Shown here piece after piece: positions 10,606 through 21,104 of a DNA stretch of 32,121 bases. Location of the stretch: assembly GCA_018993265.1 (NCBI GenBank), contig JAGKSW010000198.1, forward strand, positions 1 through 32,121, in the 5' to 3' direction. Positions within the stretch are counted from its first letter, which is position 1. Each line of letters opens with the position of its first letter. The translations under genes and the position numbers were made by a program. The notes under the pieces were generated by a model, which did no database searches, had not been told where the DNA came from, and worked only from the letters and a program-made list of their open reading frames with translations. The stretch is from Nostoc sp. TH1S01. GTDB lineage: Bacteria > Cyanobacteriota > Cyanobacteriia > Cyanobacteriales > Nostocaceae.

Positions 10606-13600
10606 TTATATCGGCAACTGGATAATAAACTCCGTTCCTTCACCAGGTGTAGAATTCACCTCAATACTTCCACCATGTTTTTCTATGATAATTTGACGAG
10701 CGATCGCTAATCCTAAACCTGTTCCTTTACCGACTGGTTTGGTAGTAAACAAGTGATCAAAAATTTTCTGCTTAATTTCAGCAGAGATTCCTGTGCCATT
10801 ATCTTTAATGTAGATTAATGCACTCTTATTCTCTTCATTAAGTTTGGTAGTCAGCGTAATCCGATTAGGATTAGCTTTAATATCATCTAGATTACGTCCG
10901 ATATTTGATTCTTCCAAAGCATCGATAGCATTAGCAATCAAATTCATAAATACTTGACTAAGTTGACCAGGAAAACACCTCACTAATGGGATGTCATCAT
11001 AATGTTTGACAACTTCAATTGCGGGACGTGCTTGGGAAGCTTTCAAGCGATGCTTGAGAATTAAAATTGTACTGTCGATAATTTCATGGAGATTACAAAC
11101 ACTTGGTTTTTGAGTATCTCCTCTAGAGAAGGTACGCAAACTTAAACTGACATCATAAATTCGATTTATTCCCTCTTGCATCGAAGCAATTAATTTAGGT
11201 AAGTCTTCCCGCACATATTCCACATCTACATCTCGCAAAGTTTTGGTAATTTCTGGTGCTGGCTGAGGATAGTATTCTTCATATAAATCAATTACCTTTA
11301 ACAAGTCTTGTATATACTCACTTGCGGGTTTTAAATTGCCAATAACGAAGCCAATGGGATTATTAATTTCATGGGCGATACCTGAGACTAAATTACCCAA
11401 AGTAGACATTTTCTCGCTCTGCACTAATTGCAGCTGCATTTCCTTCATATCAGACAGTGAAGACTCTAATTGTTTGGCATAGTTTTGGGCTTGCTGATAT
11501 AGTCGAGAGTTTTCTAAAGAAATTGCTGCTTGAGATGTAATTAAATTTAAAATCTTGATATTTTCTTTGGGAAATGCACTGGCAATTAGTCTATTTTCTA
11601 AGTACAAAATGCCAATGAATTTACTCTGATAGAAGATAGGATTACATAAGATTGAAATTGGTTTATGACTTTGTATATAAGGATTAGATTGATAATTAGG
11701 CTCAGCAAGAGCATCGTTAATTACTAAAACTTCTTGAGTTCTCGCAACATACTCAACTATAGAAATAGGGATATTTACACTTGCTTTTACCGGAGTGGAT
11801 TGCAGAATAATGGACTTATTTTCTATATTATTAATTGCTTCGATAAATAATTCATTATCTTTCAGTAAGATTAGACAAACTTTTTGAGCAGCAGCATTTT
11901 CGAGAATTATCCGCAAGAGATTTTCTAACAGCTTATCGAGAACTATTTCGCTACTAATTGCTTGTGATGCTTTAAGTATTGTTGCTAAATCTAAAACTCC
12001 ATCATTGGTACTCGTTGTTCCCGCATAATCAATTTTGGTTGTGGCGATCGTACGAGTAACATCTATTGCTGATCTTTTATTATTGATACTACGAATAATT
12101 AAATTATTGTAATTTTCATCTAAATATTGAACTTTGGCTACAGCCCCCCAATGAATATAACCATAATAAGCTTCAGTCATATAAGTCTTGGCAATTTTTT
12201 CTTTACCAAAATCTAGATAACATTTAGCAGCTAGTTCATTTGCCAAAGCTTCCTCGGCGATATAGCCATTCTGCTTAGCTCCCGTAATAGCACGATCATA
12301 CAAATCTATTGCTACTTGAAATTTACCTAATACTCTAGCTTTTTCGGCTTCTACCAACTCATATTTATGTTGAAAGTTAGATGGTGCTTGTGTAGCCCAC
12401 TTTTTCATTTGCTTTTGGTTAGCTGTTATTTGTTTTAAATATTGCTGTTTTTGTAAAGAGGAAGCTTGATCATAAAGTGCTGTCAGAGCTAATGAGTAAT
12501 AAAAATTATTAGCAACATAAATAAGTAAGCCAACATTATCTGTATGAGTTTTCTCTGCTAATATGGCATTTTCTCTGGCTAGCTCATATTCATTAAACAA
12601 ATAACATATTATAGTTTTGCATCCATAATAAAAACCCTTAAATGAGTAATTTTTCAATAGCTCAGATGTCATTGTAATTTCATCAAAAGCCTCACCAATT
12701 AAAATAGATTTTTGTGGTGACTTTGCTCGTAAATTTAAAGCTGCTTGTCTAAAAAGGCTGGTAGCTGCTGCTAGAGATTCCAGCTTTAATTTCTGCATTA
12801 AATCAACATAGCCAGATATTTTCTGATCTACTAATTCCAAATTTTCCCCAGACAGCAAAGCATGGTACCCTGCAATCACAGCACAATAACCAGCATTTTC
12901 AATATTTCCCAACTCTAATCCGCTCTGCATCCCTTCTAAAAGTGGCGGTATAGTATCTTTAAGTTGCTCTTTATAAAAGCTAATTGTACCGTTATGTACA
13001 AAATAAACTGTTGCTTTGAGTGAGTTATCACTCATATTCGCTAGTAAATATACTGCTAGTTTACCTAATTTATATCCTGTTTCAAATTGACTAAATTTGT
13101 CAGTTAAAATAGTACCGTAAGCTGCATAACCATAAGCCGAAACAGGTGATTTACCGTATTTGATAGATAATCTAACCATCGCCAATACAGATAACAAAAA
13201 TAGAAAAGAGCCTGCCTGACTAGCAGCTGGTACAATTTGCAATAAGATTTGCATAGCTGCTAGTTTATAAGGATCAGACATTTCAGGCAATAAAGCTAAC
13301 TTTTCTATTGGTTTACCTATCAATGCTATTTTTGTTTCAATTAATGCTGATAAAACGTGTAATTTTGTGGGTTTATTGGGTAATATTACACCTAGTTCCT
13401 TCAGAGATTTAACCCCAATCTCTAAAACTTCTGGCATCTGATTTTGTGCCATGTAAGTTAACATTTTTACTTCGTACATCTTAACCTTATCGAGAACATT
13501 ATTTGCTCGATTTAAGGCAATATTCCCTAAATGATTAGATTGCTCAAAGTTACCGTTTAAATACTCTATTTCCGTGGTTTCTGTATACAAATCTAATGTT

Positions 13601-16002
13601 AATTCATAGTTCTTATGCCAAGCATCTGCTGCCAAAAGTTTTAAACCTATATTTAAATATCTAGCAGATGCCTCATAAGCAGTAGCCGCTTTTGCTTTCC
13701 TACCAGCAAGCAGATTAAGTTCAGCTAGTTCATATTTTTCAGATTCTTGCGTTAATAAATCCCAACCTACATTCAGTTGATTAACAATATCTAAAATATT
13801 TTCTGAAAGTAATTCAGCCGGAGTTTGTTCTAGCAACAAACGACCTATTTGTAGATGTGTTTCTTGTTTCTGATTTTCGGGAATTAATGAATAAGCAGCT
13901 TGTTGTATGCGATCATGTAAGAATTTGTAGCTAATTTGTTTAGAGTCAAAAGTTAATTTAGCACATTCATCCTGTTCAAAAACTAAGGGTATGCGATAAG
14001 CATCACTCAAAGGTAAAATCAATCCACATTGTAATGCTTTGTATAAATCCTTTGCAGTACTTGCCGGAGATTTACCGCTAACAATAGACAATATATCTAG
14101 CGAAAATCTATTACCAATACAAGCAGCTAGTTGCAATATTTCTTGTGTGGCAAGTGGCAGGTTTTTAATTCTGCTGGCAATTAATTCTACGATACGTTGA
14201 TCAATAATCCCAATTGTTTGGATTTTCTCTATATCCCACTGCCATGAACCACTATAAAAGTCAAAATTAAATAAATTTTCTTGATGTAATACAAGTAATA
14301 ATTGTGTTAAAAAAAATGGGTTACCCGCAGTTTTATTATAAAGTAAGCCTACTAAATGTTTCATTTTTGCTGAATTTTCATTTAAGGTATCAGCAATTAA
14401 TTGATGATAGTTATCAAGCGACAAAGCTTGTAAAACAATATTGTTAATAACCTTGCAACTTTTATTAATCTCTTCTATGGTTTGAATTAAAGGATGTGTA
14501 ATGCTAACTTCATTATTGCGATAAGCACCAATTAAAAGTAAATATTTAGTTTTCCGGTCAGTAATCAGTAATTCTATTAACTTAAGAGTGGCCGAATCAG
14601 CCCATTGTAAATCATCTAAAAAGATGACTAATGGATTATCTTTTGTAGCAAAGACGCGGATAAAGTCTGTAAAAACACGATTGAAGCGGTTTTGTGATTC
14701 TGCGGCACTGAGTGGAACTATGTCTGGTTGTTTGCCTATGACTAATTCTACTTCGGGAATTACATCAATAATAACTTTGCCATAGGACTTCACAGCTGCT
14801 AAAATCTTATGCCGCCATGCTTCAAACTTAGCATCATCTTCTGTAAGCAATTGGCGCATTAATGAACTAAAAGCCTGAATTAATGAAGCATAAGGAACAT
14901 TTCGTTGAAATTGGTCAAATTTACCACTGATGAAAAACCCTTTGGCGCGAGTGATGGGTTTATTAACTTCATTTACTACAGAAGATTTACCAATTCCTGA
15001 ATAGCCGGAAACTAATACTAGTTCACTCTTACCTTTACTAACACGTTCAAAAGCTTCTAAAAGTGAATTAACTTGAGATTCTCGGCCATAAAGCTTTTGA
15101 GGAATTAGCAATTGACTGAGAACATCTAAGCGACCAGGTGTGAAATTACAGATTTTACCTGTTTTTTCTAACTGTTCTTGACAGATTTCTAAATCTGCCA
15201 ATAATCCTTTTGCTGTTTGGTAGCGATCTTCAGCATTTTTTGCCATCAGTTTCTTGACCAGAGATGAGATGGCACTAGGAATTTCAGGGTTTAATATTTC
15301 AATGTCTGTAGGTTCTTTAGCAATATGAGAATAAACCAACTCTAAGGGGTCATGACTTTGAAATGGTAATTGCTCTGTCAGTATTTCATAAAAAGTTACC
15401 CCAAGAGAATAAAAATCGCTGCGATAGTCCAGATTCCGGTTCATTCTCCCGGTTTGTTCCGGGGACATATAAACCAAAGTACCTTCGAGTTGGTTGGGAT
15501 TAGCTAGTTGGGGTATTTCTTTATCTAAACGTGAGGCAATACTAAAATCAGTGAGTTTGACAATCCCAGTTTCTGGGTTAATGATGATGTTGGCAGGTTT
15601 AATATCTTTATGAATAATGTGATAACTATGTACAGAGACTAAAGCTTTCGCTAGTTGAATAGCAATACTCATAAAGCTCTTTAAGTCTTGTCTGCCTTGA
15701 CTTAGTAGTTGTTTTAAAGAATAGCCATTAATATCTTCAAAGACGATCGCTAGCCGATTTTTGTGGGTTTCAAGCCTTAAAACTTTGACAACCCCCTCTA
15801 AATTTAGATTCGCTGTAATTTTGTATTCATGTCTCAGACGAGCGATCGCATCTATGGAAGGATAGTCTGCTTTCAAAATTTTGAGAATAATTGGTTGTTT
15901 GTCATACGCTGATCTAGCACGATAAATAATCGTATCATCTCCTTCGTGGAGCATTTCGTTTAAGTCATACCCTGAAATTGAGTCTGCTGCTAGCATTGCC
16001 AT
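10606..16002 (-). CDS. Ser/Thr kinase - AAA ATPase - GAF - histidine kinase fusion (HstK type)
   Basis: A 1798-residue signalling protein. Residues 10-270 are a Hanks-type kinase with ATP lysine Lys41, catalytic loop HKDIKPAN (131-138) and TDFS (151-154) in place of the usual DFG. Residues about 305-600 form an AAA_16 ATPase with Walker A GYSGIGKS (333-340) and Walker B IFLDDLQWAD (460-469). A long helical, TPR-like region follows (about 700-1250), then a GAF domain (about 1355-1505), a HisKA domain with His1544 in GIAHEINNP and a HATPase domain with MNLIANAID, DNGTG and GKGTGLGLA. This architecture is well known in heterocystous cyanobacteria as HstK-like kinases, some linked to heterocyst or iron responses. 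No receiver or membrane segment is present, so an unlinked response regulator is expected. Start is ATG 16002; an in-frame ATG two codons later (15996) is a close alternative. The gene follows the A-T-R gene on the same strand, with a hairpin between them. Confidence 0.94.
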   Translation of the reverse strand: MAMLAADSISGYDLNEMLHEGDDTIIYRARSAYDKQPIILKILKADYPSIDAIARLRHEYKITANLNLEGVVKVLRLETHKNRLAIVFEDINGYSLKQLLSQGRQDLKSFMSIAIQLAKALVSVHSYHIIHKDIKPANIIINPETGIVKLTDFSIASRLDKEIPQLANPNQLEGTLVYMSPEQTGRMNRNLDYRSDFYSLGVTFYEILTEQLPFQSHDPLELVYSHIAKEPTDIEILNPEIPSAISSLVKKLMAKNAEDRYQTAKGLLADLEICQEQLEKTGKICNFTPGRLDVLSQLLIPQKLYGRESQVNSLLEAFERVSKGKSELVLVSGYSGIGKSSVVNEVNKPITRAKGFFISGKFDQFQRNVPYASLIQAFSSLMRQLLTEDDAKFEAWRHKILAAVKSYGKVIIDVIPEVELVIGKQPDIVPLSAAESQNRFNRVFTDFIRVFATKDNPLVIFLDDLQWADSATLKLIELLITDRKTKYLLLIGAYRNNEVSITHPLIQTIEEINKSCKVINNIVLQALSLDNYHQLIADTLNENSAKMKHLVGLLYNKTAGNPFFLTQLLLVLHQENLFNFDFYSGSWQWDIEKIQTIGIIDQRIVELIASRIKNLPLATQEILQLAACIGNRFSLDILSIVSGKSPASTAKDLYKALQCGLILPLSDAYRIPLVFEQDECAKLTFDSKQISYKFLHDRIQQAAYSLIPENQKQETHLQIGRLLLEQTPAELLSENILDIVNQLNVGWDLLTQESEKYELAELNLLAGRKAKAATAYEASARYLNIGLKLLAADAWHKNYELTLDLYTETTEIEYLNGNFEQSNHLGNIALNRANNVLDKVKMYEVKMLTYMAQNQMPEVLEIGVKSLKELGVILPNKPTKLHVLSALIETKIALIGKPIEKLALLPEMSDPYKLAAMQILLQIVPAASQAGSFLFLLSVLAMVRLSIKYGKSPVSAYGYAAYGTILTDKFSQFETGYKLGKLAVYLLANMSDNSLKATVYFVHNGTISFYKEQLKDTIPPLLEGMQSGLELGNIENAGYCAVIAGYHALLSGENLELVDQKISGYVDLMQKLKLESLAAATSLFRQAALNLRAKSPQKSILIGEAFDEITMTSELLKNYSFKGFYYGCKTIICYLFNEYELARENAILAEKTHTDNVGLLIYVANNFYYSLALTALYDQASSLQKQQYLKQITANQKQMKKWATQAPSNFQHKYELVEAEKARVLGKFQVAIDLYDRAITGAKQNGYIAEEALANELAAKCYLDFGKEKIAKTYMTEAYYGYIHWGAVAKVQYLDENYNNLIIRSINNKRSAIDVTRTIATTKIDYAGTTSTNDGVLDLATILKASQAISSEIVLDKLLENLLRIILENAAAQKVCLILLKDNELFIEAINNIENKSIILQSTPVKASVNIPISIVEYVARTQEVLVINDALAEPNYQSNPYIQSHKPISILCNPIFYQSKFIGILYLENRLIASAFPKENIKILNLITSQAAISLENSRLYQQAQNYAKQLESSLSDMKEMQLQLVQSEKMSTLGNLVSGIAHEINNPIGFVIGNLKPASEYIQDLLKVIDLYEEYYPQPAPEITKTLRDVDVEYVREDLPKLIASMQEGINRIYDVSLSLRTFSRGDTQKPSVCNLHEIIDSTILILKHRLKASQARPAIEVVKHYDDIPLVRCFPGQLSQVFMNLIANAIDALEESNIGRNLDDIKANPNRITLTTKLNEENKSALIYIKDNGTGISAEIKQKIFDHLFTTKPVGKGTGLGLAIARQIIIEKHGGSIEVNSTPGEGTEFIIQLPI

Positions 16003-16113
16003 TACCTTTGTTAATAAATAAAAAATAATTAATTGTTTTAACTATTTTTTAGTGAGTCACAAATTAAAGATTTTGATACTCTAGTAAGCCTTTTTTTTGT
16101 GAAATTGAAATAC

Positions 16114-16150
16114 CTAAATTCCCGAATTAGGTGATAAATCGGGAATTTAG
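16114..16150 (-). terminator. Strong hairpin just after the A-T-R gene
   Basis: Arms CTAAATTCCCGA (16114-16125) and TCGGGAATTTAG (16139-16150) are perfect 12-bp complements with a 13-nt loop, starting 7 bp past the stop of the A-T-R gene. No immediate U-run follows on the minus strand; a TTTTC follows on the plus strand. It probably ends or protects the A-T-R transcript and separates it from the kinase gene. Confidence 0.55.
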
Positions 16151-16157
16151 TTTTCTA

Positions 16158-19100
16158 TTAATAATTTAGAGCTGCTGGATTTGGAAATTGTCTGGTCAAG
16201 AACTGTCTATCAAAGTTGGGTAGGTATTGCCTAATCAAATTCTGATCTATTGTTGGACACTCAATATTAGTACCCTCAATAGCCTGAAGGACGTTTTCTG
16301 TAAGGAAGTTAGGAGTGCGATGGTGTAATTCTAAAATCGTGCTGCGGTCTTGATAGACTTTCTCTTGGAAGAATGAAATCAATGGATGCAAGGGATTAGT
16401 GGTTGACAAGGTAGATAGAGCATTCAACCAGTTTTTTGGAGAAATCTTTTGTAGGGGATAACCCAACTCTTGAATGTATTCAAATATTTCTAAATGACTT
16501 AATTCTTTTTCTTGGGGTACAAGGATGTTGTACTTACCACCTGTATATTTTGCATCTAATGAAAGATGAGCGATCGCAGCAGCCACATAGTCTACAGGTG
16601 TTGGAACCCATCTTTTTTCGGGAAAATCGGGATACATACCCATCTGAATGCAACCACTAATAAAGCGGTAAAACATATCATTGAGGTTAGCAACTTTAGT
16701 TTGTCTGTGTCCGGAAATAAAACCTGGACGGTAGATAGAGACTGCTAATCCTTTTTCTTGGGCTGAGTGCAACATCCTTTCCGCAACCCACTTTGACCTT
16801 ACATATCCATACTCTACGGACATAATTCCTTCACAGAGATCAATGTCAAGCTCTTCTGCAACATCATTGATACCCAATAATGATGTGATTGAGCCATAAA
16901 CAGCCAGAGTAGACAGATAGTGCAGCGTTTTATGACGACGATGAGCAGCTAATGTCAAAATATTTGCAGTGCCATCGACATTAGATTTTTTGATGAGTGA
17001 GTAAGGTTTGATGTAATTCGTATCAGCCGCCACATGATATATTTGGTCAACTTCCTCTGCTAGTTGGTCAAATAATTCTGTTGGCAGTTGTAATTGTGGT
17101 TGCTCGATGTTGCCAGTAATCACACTTACCTGCGCCAGTTTTGCTGTCGGGATCTGATATTGAATGAAAGTTGCCCGCAGCCTTTCCATTGCAATAGCCT
17201 GACTTTCTGCCCTGATCAAGCAATAAATTTTTCGATAGCTGCCTCTTGTCAACAGTTCATCAAGCAAGTGTGCGCCGAGAAAACCTGTCGTACCTGTAAT
17301 TAATGCACAGTCATATTTAGCTTGTGGTGGTTGTTGGCAAATTGATGTATTCAAATTTGGAGAGAGTACTGCTTCTGCCTTTAAGTCAATGTGTCTATCA
17401 CTAGCGACACTTTCGCTTTTGAGCTTAAACTGCTCTAATAATCTGGCAACATCCGATGGTGTCGGATATTCATAAATCAAGCGAGAAGGAATAGTGACAC
17501 CAAAATCGCGTTCGAGTCCATATAAGACATGTGCTATGCACAGTGAACTGCCACCTATCTCAAAGAAATTAGTATGAGGCTTGCAAGTTCCAGTAGGCAA
17601 TTCTAAAGCTTCATCAAAAATTACCGCTATTTTGGTAGAGTTATCCATCGTATCGGTAATAAAAGATGGTGTTTGAGGCAGTTCTGGTAAAGCATTGCGG
17701 TCTACTTTACTGCGATTAGGAAGCAAAGGCAATTCGTCCATGAACACAAAACGTGTAGGCACCATATAATCTGGTAACTGTTCGGCGGCAAAGCGTTGTA
17801 GGTGCTTTTCTGTCAAAAATTGCCCAGCTTTAGGAACGATATATGCAGCCAGCATCGATACACCATAATTTTCTGGCACATCGCTACTTTCTATACGTGT
17901 AGTTCTAATTGCTTTAACTGCATTCGTCTGTACTCCAGGATGTTGAGCAAGTATCATTTCTATTGCTTCTATTTCTATACGCTTGCCCCGAATTTTCACC
18001 TGATGATCTGATCTACCGGCATAGTGTAAAAGCCCAGGATGATGCGGATCTTCGCAAACGATATCACCTGTTTTATAAATTTTGCCGATACCAAAAGGGT
18101 TATCTAGAAAACGAGAACTGGTAATCTCAGGTTTATCTAGATAGCCTTTACCTACTCCCATACCACCTACATATAGCTCGCCCTTTTCCCCACGCTGACA
18201 AAGCTGAAGTTCGTCATCAAGGACATATAGCTCTACATTTGGCAGTGCATAGCCAATGGGCAGGCTAATATCCTGTTGCTTGAACTCGTACATTGTGCAA
18301 CAAACGGTTATTTCTGTTGGCCCATAGGCATTGAAAAAACGGGTTTGGGGTGAAACCCAAGCTTTCGCAAGTGATATAGGACAAGCTTCACCACCTACCA
18401 CCACCATGCGTAAATCAGGTAAATGATTGCGGAAAGGTGTAAGTGTTGCAAGTACGGAAGGAGGTAGCATCAACCATTGCACTCGGTGTTTTGTGATAAA
18501 GTTTGCTAAAAGTTGCCCAGGAAGCATTTGCTCTCTAGCACCTAGTACTAATGTGGCTCCACCACATAATGCTGTGAAGATTTCCCAGACTGCTGCATCA
18601 AAACTGATAGAAGCAAACTGTAGTAAACGTAAACCTGGTTGGACATTAAAAGTTTTACAGCTAGCTTCTGCAAGATTCAGCAAACCTTGATGGGTAAGCA
18701 TTACACCTTTAGGTACGCCTGTAGAACCAGAGGTATAGATAATGTAAGCTAATTGGTCAGGCTCTATGGAAGGTAACGAAGCTGATGTAATTAAAGGTTG
18801 CCAGACTGTAGGAGTGTCTAAAAAACACATTTGTCCATCTAAACCACTCTGCCGCATGGCTGGCTCAATATCAAAAGCAAACTTTTGCTGTGTCAGAATC
18901 GTGGTTAATTTAGCATCAGCAATCATGTAACTGAGCCGCTGACGAGGTAAATCAGGGTCAAGAGGAACAAAAGCTGCACCTGCTTTTAAAATGGCACAGA
19001 TTGCAATTATCATTTCAAAAGAAGGTTCAATACACAATCCAACTAAACTATTGGGTTTGAGCCAACCTTGTGCTGTTAAATATTGAGATAACTGTTCTGT

Positions 19101-19232
19101 TCGCTGCTGTAATTCTCTGTAAGTAAACTGCTGATCTTCTATTACAACAGCCAATTCATCATGATATTTTGCAAAAATGCAATCGATTAAAGAAACAACG
19201 GTTTGATGTATTTGGTAGTTTTGAGTATTCAT
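16158..19232 (-). CDS. NRPS-like A-T-R protein: adenylation, carrier and thioester-reductase domains
   Basis: A 1024-residue single module without a condensation domain. The adenylation domain (about 15-520) shows YTSGSTGVPKG (166-176), FDAAVWE (211-217), NAYGPTE (301-307), GRSDHQVKIRG (406-416) and the catalytic Lys509. The carrier domain (about 530-600) has FFEIGGSSL with phosphopantetheine Ser563. The reductase domain (about 640-1015) is an extended SDR with GTTGFLG (647-653) and Tyr810/Lys814 (YGYVRSK). Known relatives (Lys2, carboxylic acid reductases, NRPS terminal reductases) activate an acid, load it as a thioester and release it as an aldehyde using NADPH. The pocket residues, aligned by eye with GrsA, read D-A-W-M-V-G-A-V-C-K, which suggests a hydrophobic amino acid; this is inference. 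I chose ATG 19232 over a TTG nine codons upstream; neither has a clear ribosome site. No other biosynthetic genes are nearby. Confidence 0.9.
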   Translation of the reverse strand: MNTQNYQIHQTVVSLIDCIFAKYHDELAVVIEDQQFTYRELQQRTEQLSQYLTAQGWLKPNSLVGLCIEPSFEMIIAICAILKAGAAFVPLDPDLPRQRLSYMIADAKLTTILTQQKFAFDIEPAMRQSGLDGQMCFLDTPTVWQPLITSASLPSIEPDQLAYIIYTSGSTGVPKGVMLTHQGLLNLAEASCKTFNVQPGLRLLQFASISFDAAVWEIFTALCGGATLVLGAREQMLPGQLLANFITKHRVQWLMLPPSVLATLTPFRNHLPDLRMVVVGGEACPISLAKAWVSPQTRFFNAYGPTEITVCCTMYEFKQQDISLPIGYALPNVELYVLDDELQLCQRGEKGELYVGGMGVGKGYLDKPEITSSRFLDNPFGIGKIYKTGDIVCEDPHHPGLLHYAGRSDHQVKIRGKRIEIEAIEMILAQHPGVQTNAVKAIRTTRIESSDVPENYGVSMLAAYIVPKAGQFLTEKHLQRFAAEQLPDYMVPTRFVFMDELPLLPNRSKVDRNALPELPQTPSFITDTMDNSTKIAVIFDEALELPTGTCKPHTNFFEIGGSSLCIAHVLYGLERDFGVTIPSRLIYEYPTPSDVARLLEQFKLKSESVASDRHIDLKAEAVLSPNLNTSICQQPPQAKYDCALITGTTGFLGAHLLDELLTRGSYRKIYCLIRAESQAIAMERLRATFIQYQIPTAKLAQVSVITGNIEQPQLQLPTELFDQLAEEVDQIYHVAADTNYIKPYSLIKKSNVDGTANILTLAAHRRHKTLHYLSTLAVYGSITSLLGINDVAEELDIDLCEGIMSVEYGYVRSKWVAERMLHSAQEKGLAVSIYRPGFISGHRQTKVANLNDMFYRFISGCIQMGMYPDFPEKRWVPTPVDYVAAAIAHLSLDAKYTGGKYNILVPQEKELSHLEIFEYIQELGYPLQKISPKNWLNALSTLSTTNPLHPLISFFQEKVYQDRSTILELHHRTPNFLTENVLQAIEGTNIECPTIDQNLIRQYLPNFDRQFLTRQFPNPAALNY

Positions 19233-20281
19233 TATAATTACAGATACGTATTTGCTCAAAAAATGCGAAATTAAAGATAGGTAGATAGCACTTGATAAAA
19301 CTAAAGTCTTAAAGCATATTTCTTGAATTCGAGAATAAAACTATTAGCAATTTCCATTTGCTTAATCGATGCTCCGAGATTATGGATAATTTTTACGTGA
19401 CTTGTAAAAATAATTTTGGCTCAATTAACTGCATAGTTAAAAGTAGAGTATCCAGATATTAATGATGAGATATCAAGCTATTGATATTCAAAAAAATTAT
19501 CGAAAGAAAGAGCCTTTTCAAAGTAGCTAGTATTCACAAGAGATTAAAAACTTGTATAAACTACGATTTATTCTAATGTCCACAAATTTATATTTAGATA
19601 TTTGTTTAACAAGTTAACGTAAACATTTTTTAACATGGCTTTTAAAAGCATCATCTAAATTTCTGAATAGAAAAATCTGAAGCTAGAAAATTATCTTGCC
19701 ATAGCTTGTATGAAATATCTAGGTGTTAATTCAAATCTTTAACTTTATAAAATAACTATATAAAATACCTATGCAAAGATATTTAAGTATATGATGCGAA
19801 GTTAACCTTGCTTTTATCAAATAGCTAATAAAGGTTTTAATCAATAATTTATGAATAATTTATTTTTTCTAAATCAATTAGAAGAAAACCCATACTGTAA
19901 TTTAAAAATTTAAAGTAATTATACGTAAGTAGTACAAGGAGTATTTTGTTACAGTGGTTTTGAAATAGCGATAATTTTCAATCTAGACAGGACTATATCC
20001 GGAGACGAAAAATCAAGGGTTTGAGCAAGGGTGTAAGGGTATAGGGGTGTATGTGCTTAGTTGCTTGACCTAAGTCACAATCTATTCTCAAATCTGCTGG
20101 GCCTTCTATTGGTATCGAGCAATAGGTTCATCTGTTTGTTTTTTGATCAGGGGCTTGCTATTGCAAGATGTTTGTGAAATACTACCTCTTAATACGGTAA
20201 ATCAGTAAAGATTTAGTAGTATTTATCAGGACACACCATAAAAAATCCTGTCCTCAAAGGAATTGTGGACTAATTCTTAAG
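19233..20281. other. AT-rich 1-kb gap between divergent genes
   Basis: No gene is supported on either strand. The left part should hold the promoter of the A-T-R gene (leftward), the right part that of the dienelactone hydrolase (rightward). A short degenerate G-rich heptamer run lies at about 20027-20052 (AGGGTGT, AAGGGTAT, AGGGGTGT). An isolated TCCGGA occurs at 19998-20003, without a convincing -10 partner. I see nothing else structured. Confidence 0.5.
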
Positions 20282-21043
20282 ATGACAAACACAGGAATTC
20301 GTACTAATCAAGTCAAAGTCCCAAACGGCGATTTGCAGATTGGCGCTTATCTAGCAGAACCTGCCAAAGAAGGGAAATTTCCCGCCATCATCGTGATTCA
20401 GGAAATATTTGGAGTCAACATCCATATTCGGGAAGTTGCAGAAAAACTAGCTAACGAAGGGTATGTAGCGATCGCACCAGCATTATTTCAACGGACTGCA
20501 CCAGGTTTTGAGGCGGGTTACACCCCGGAAGATATTCAACGAGGTCGCGCCGCTAAAGATCAGACAAAAGCCGAAGAGATATTGAGTGATATTCAAGCAG
20601 CGATCGCTTATTTGAGAACTTTACCAAATGTCCAAGGAGATGCGATCGGTTCTATTGGTTTTTGTTTTGGTGGTCATGTTGTTTATCTAGCAGCTACCTT
20701 ACCAGATATTAAAGCTACAGCATCATTTTACGGTGGCGGTATTCCCAGCACTACACCTGGTGGTGGAGAACCTACAATTACCCGGACTCCAGATATTAAA
20801 AACCCAATTTATGCCTTTTTTGGTACAGAAGATAAAGGCATTCCTTTAGAACAAACCGAACACATAGAAGCGGAATTAAAGAAACATGGAATTCCCCATC
20901 AAATCTTCCGCTATTCTGGTGCAGAACATGGCTTTTTCTGTAATCATCGCGCCAGCTATAATGCCGAAGCCGCGGCTGATGCATGGAATCATGTTTTAGA
21001 ACTGTTCCAGAAAAATCTGCAATTGCAGCCGGTCTCAGGCTGA
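20282..21043 (+). CDS. Dienelactone hydrolase family protein
   Basis: A 253-residue alpha/beta hydrolase of the dienelactone hydrolase (carboxymethylenebutenolidase) family. The catalytic triad is visible: Cys128 in the nucleophile elbow GFCFGG (126-131), Asp184 in FGTEDKGIP and His216 in GAEHGFF. The family's conserved Glu41 is in IQEIFGVN. The founding enzyme opens dienelactone in chloroaromatic breakdown, but cyanobacterial members have no proven substrate and probably hydrolyse some ester or lactone in the cytoplasm. The start is ATG 20282. The gene stands alone on the plus strand; a long hairpin lies 61 bp after its stop. Family assignment is secure, physiological role unknown. Confidence 0.92.
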   Translation: MTNTGIRTNQVKVPNGDLQIGAYLAEPAKEGKFPAIIVIQEIFGVNIHIREVAEKLANEGYVAIAPALFQRTAPGFEAGYTPEDIQRGRAAKDQTKAEEILSDIQAAIAYLRTLPNVQGDAIGSIGFCFGGHVVYLAATLPDIKATASFYGGGIPSTTPGGGEPTITRTPDIKNPIYAFFGTEDKGIPLEQTEHIEAELKKHGIPHQIFRYSGAEHGFFCNHRASYNAEAAADAWNHVLELFQKNLQLQPVSG

Positions 21044-21104
21044 ATTGCTAATGCAACATAACTCCTCCTTACCTCAACAACCTCTGCCATAAATTTGATG
21101 ACTT

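Noticed and set aside
19233-19259. Nine-codon N-terminal extension of the A-T-R protein from TTG 19259
   Set aside because: The ATG at 19232 is more likely; the extension has no ribosome site and no family similarity.
19998-20003. TCCGGA as a DIF+ promoter upstream of the dienelactone hydrolase
   Set aside because: A single hexamer in about 1 kb is expected fairly often by chance, and no -10 box or conserved context was found.
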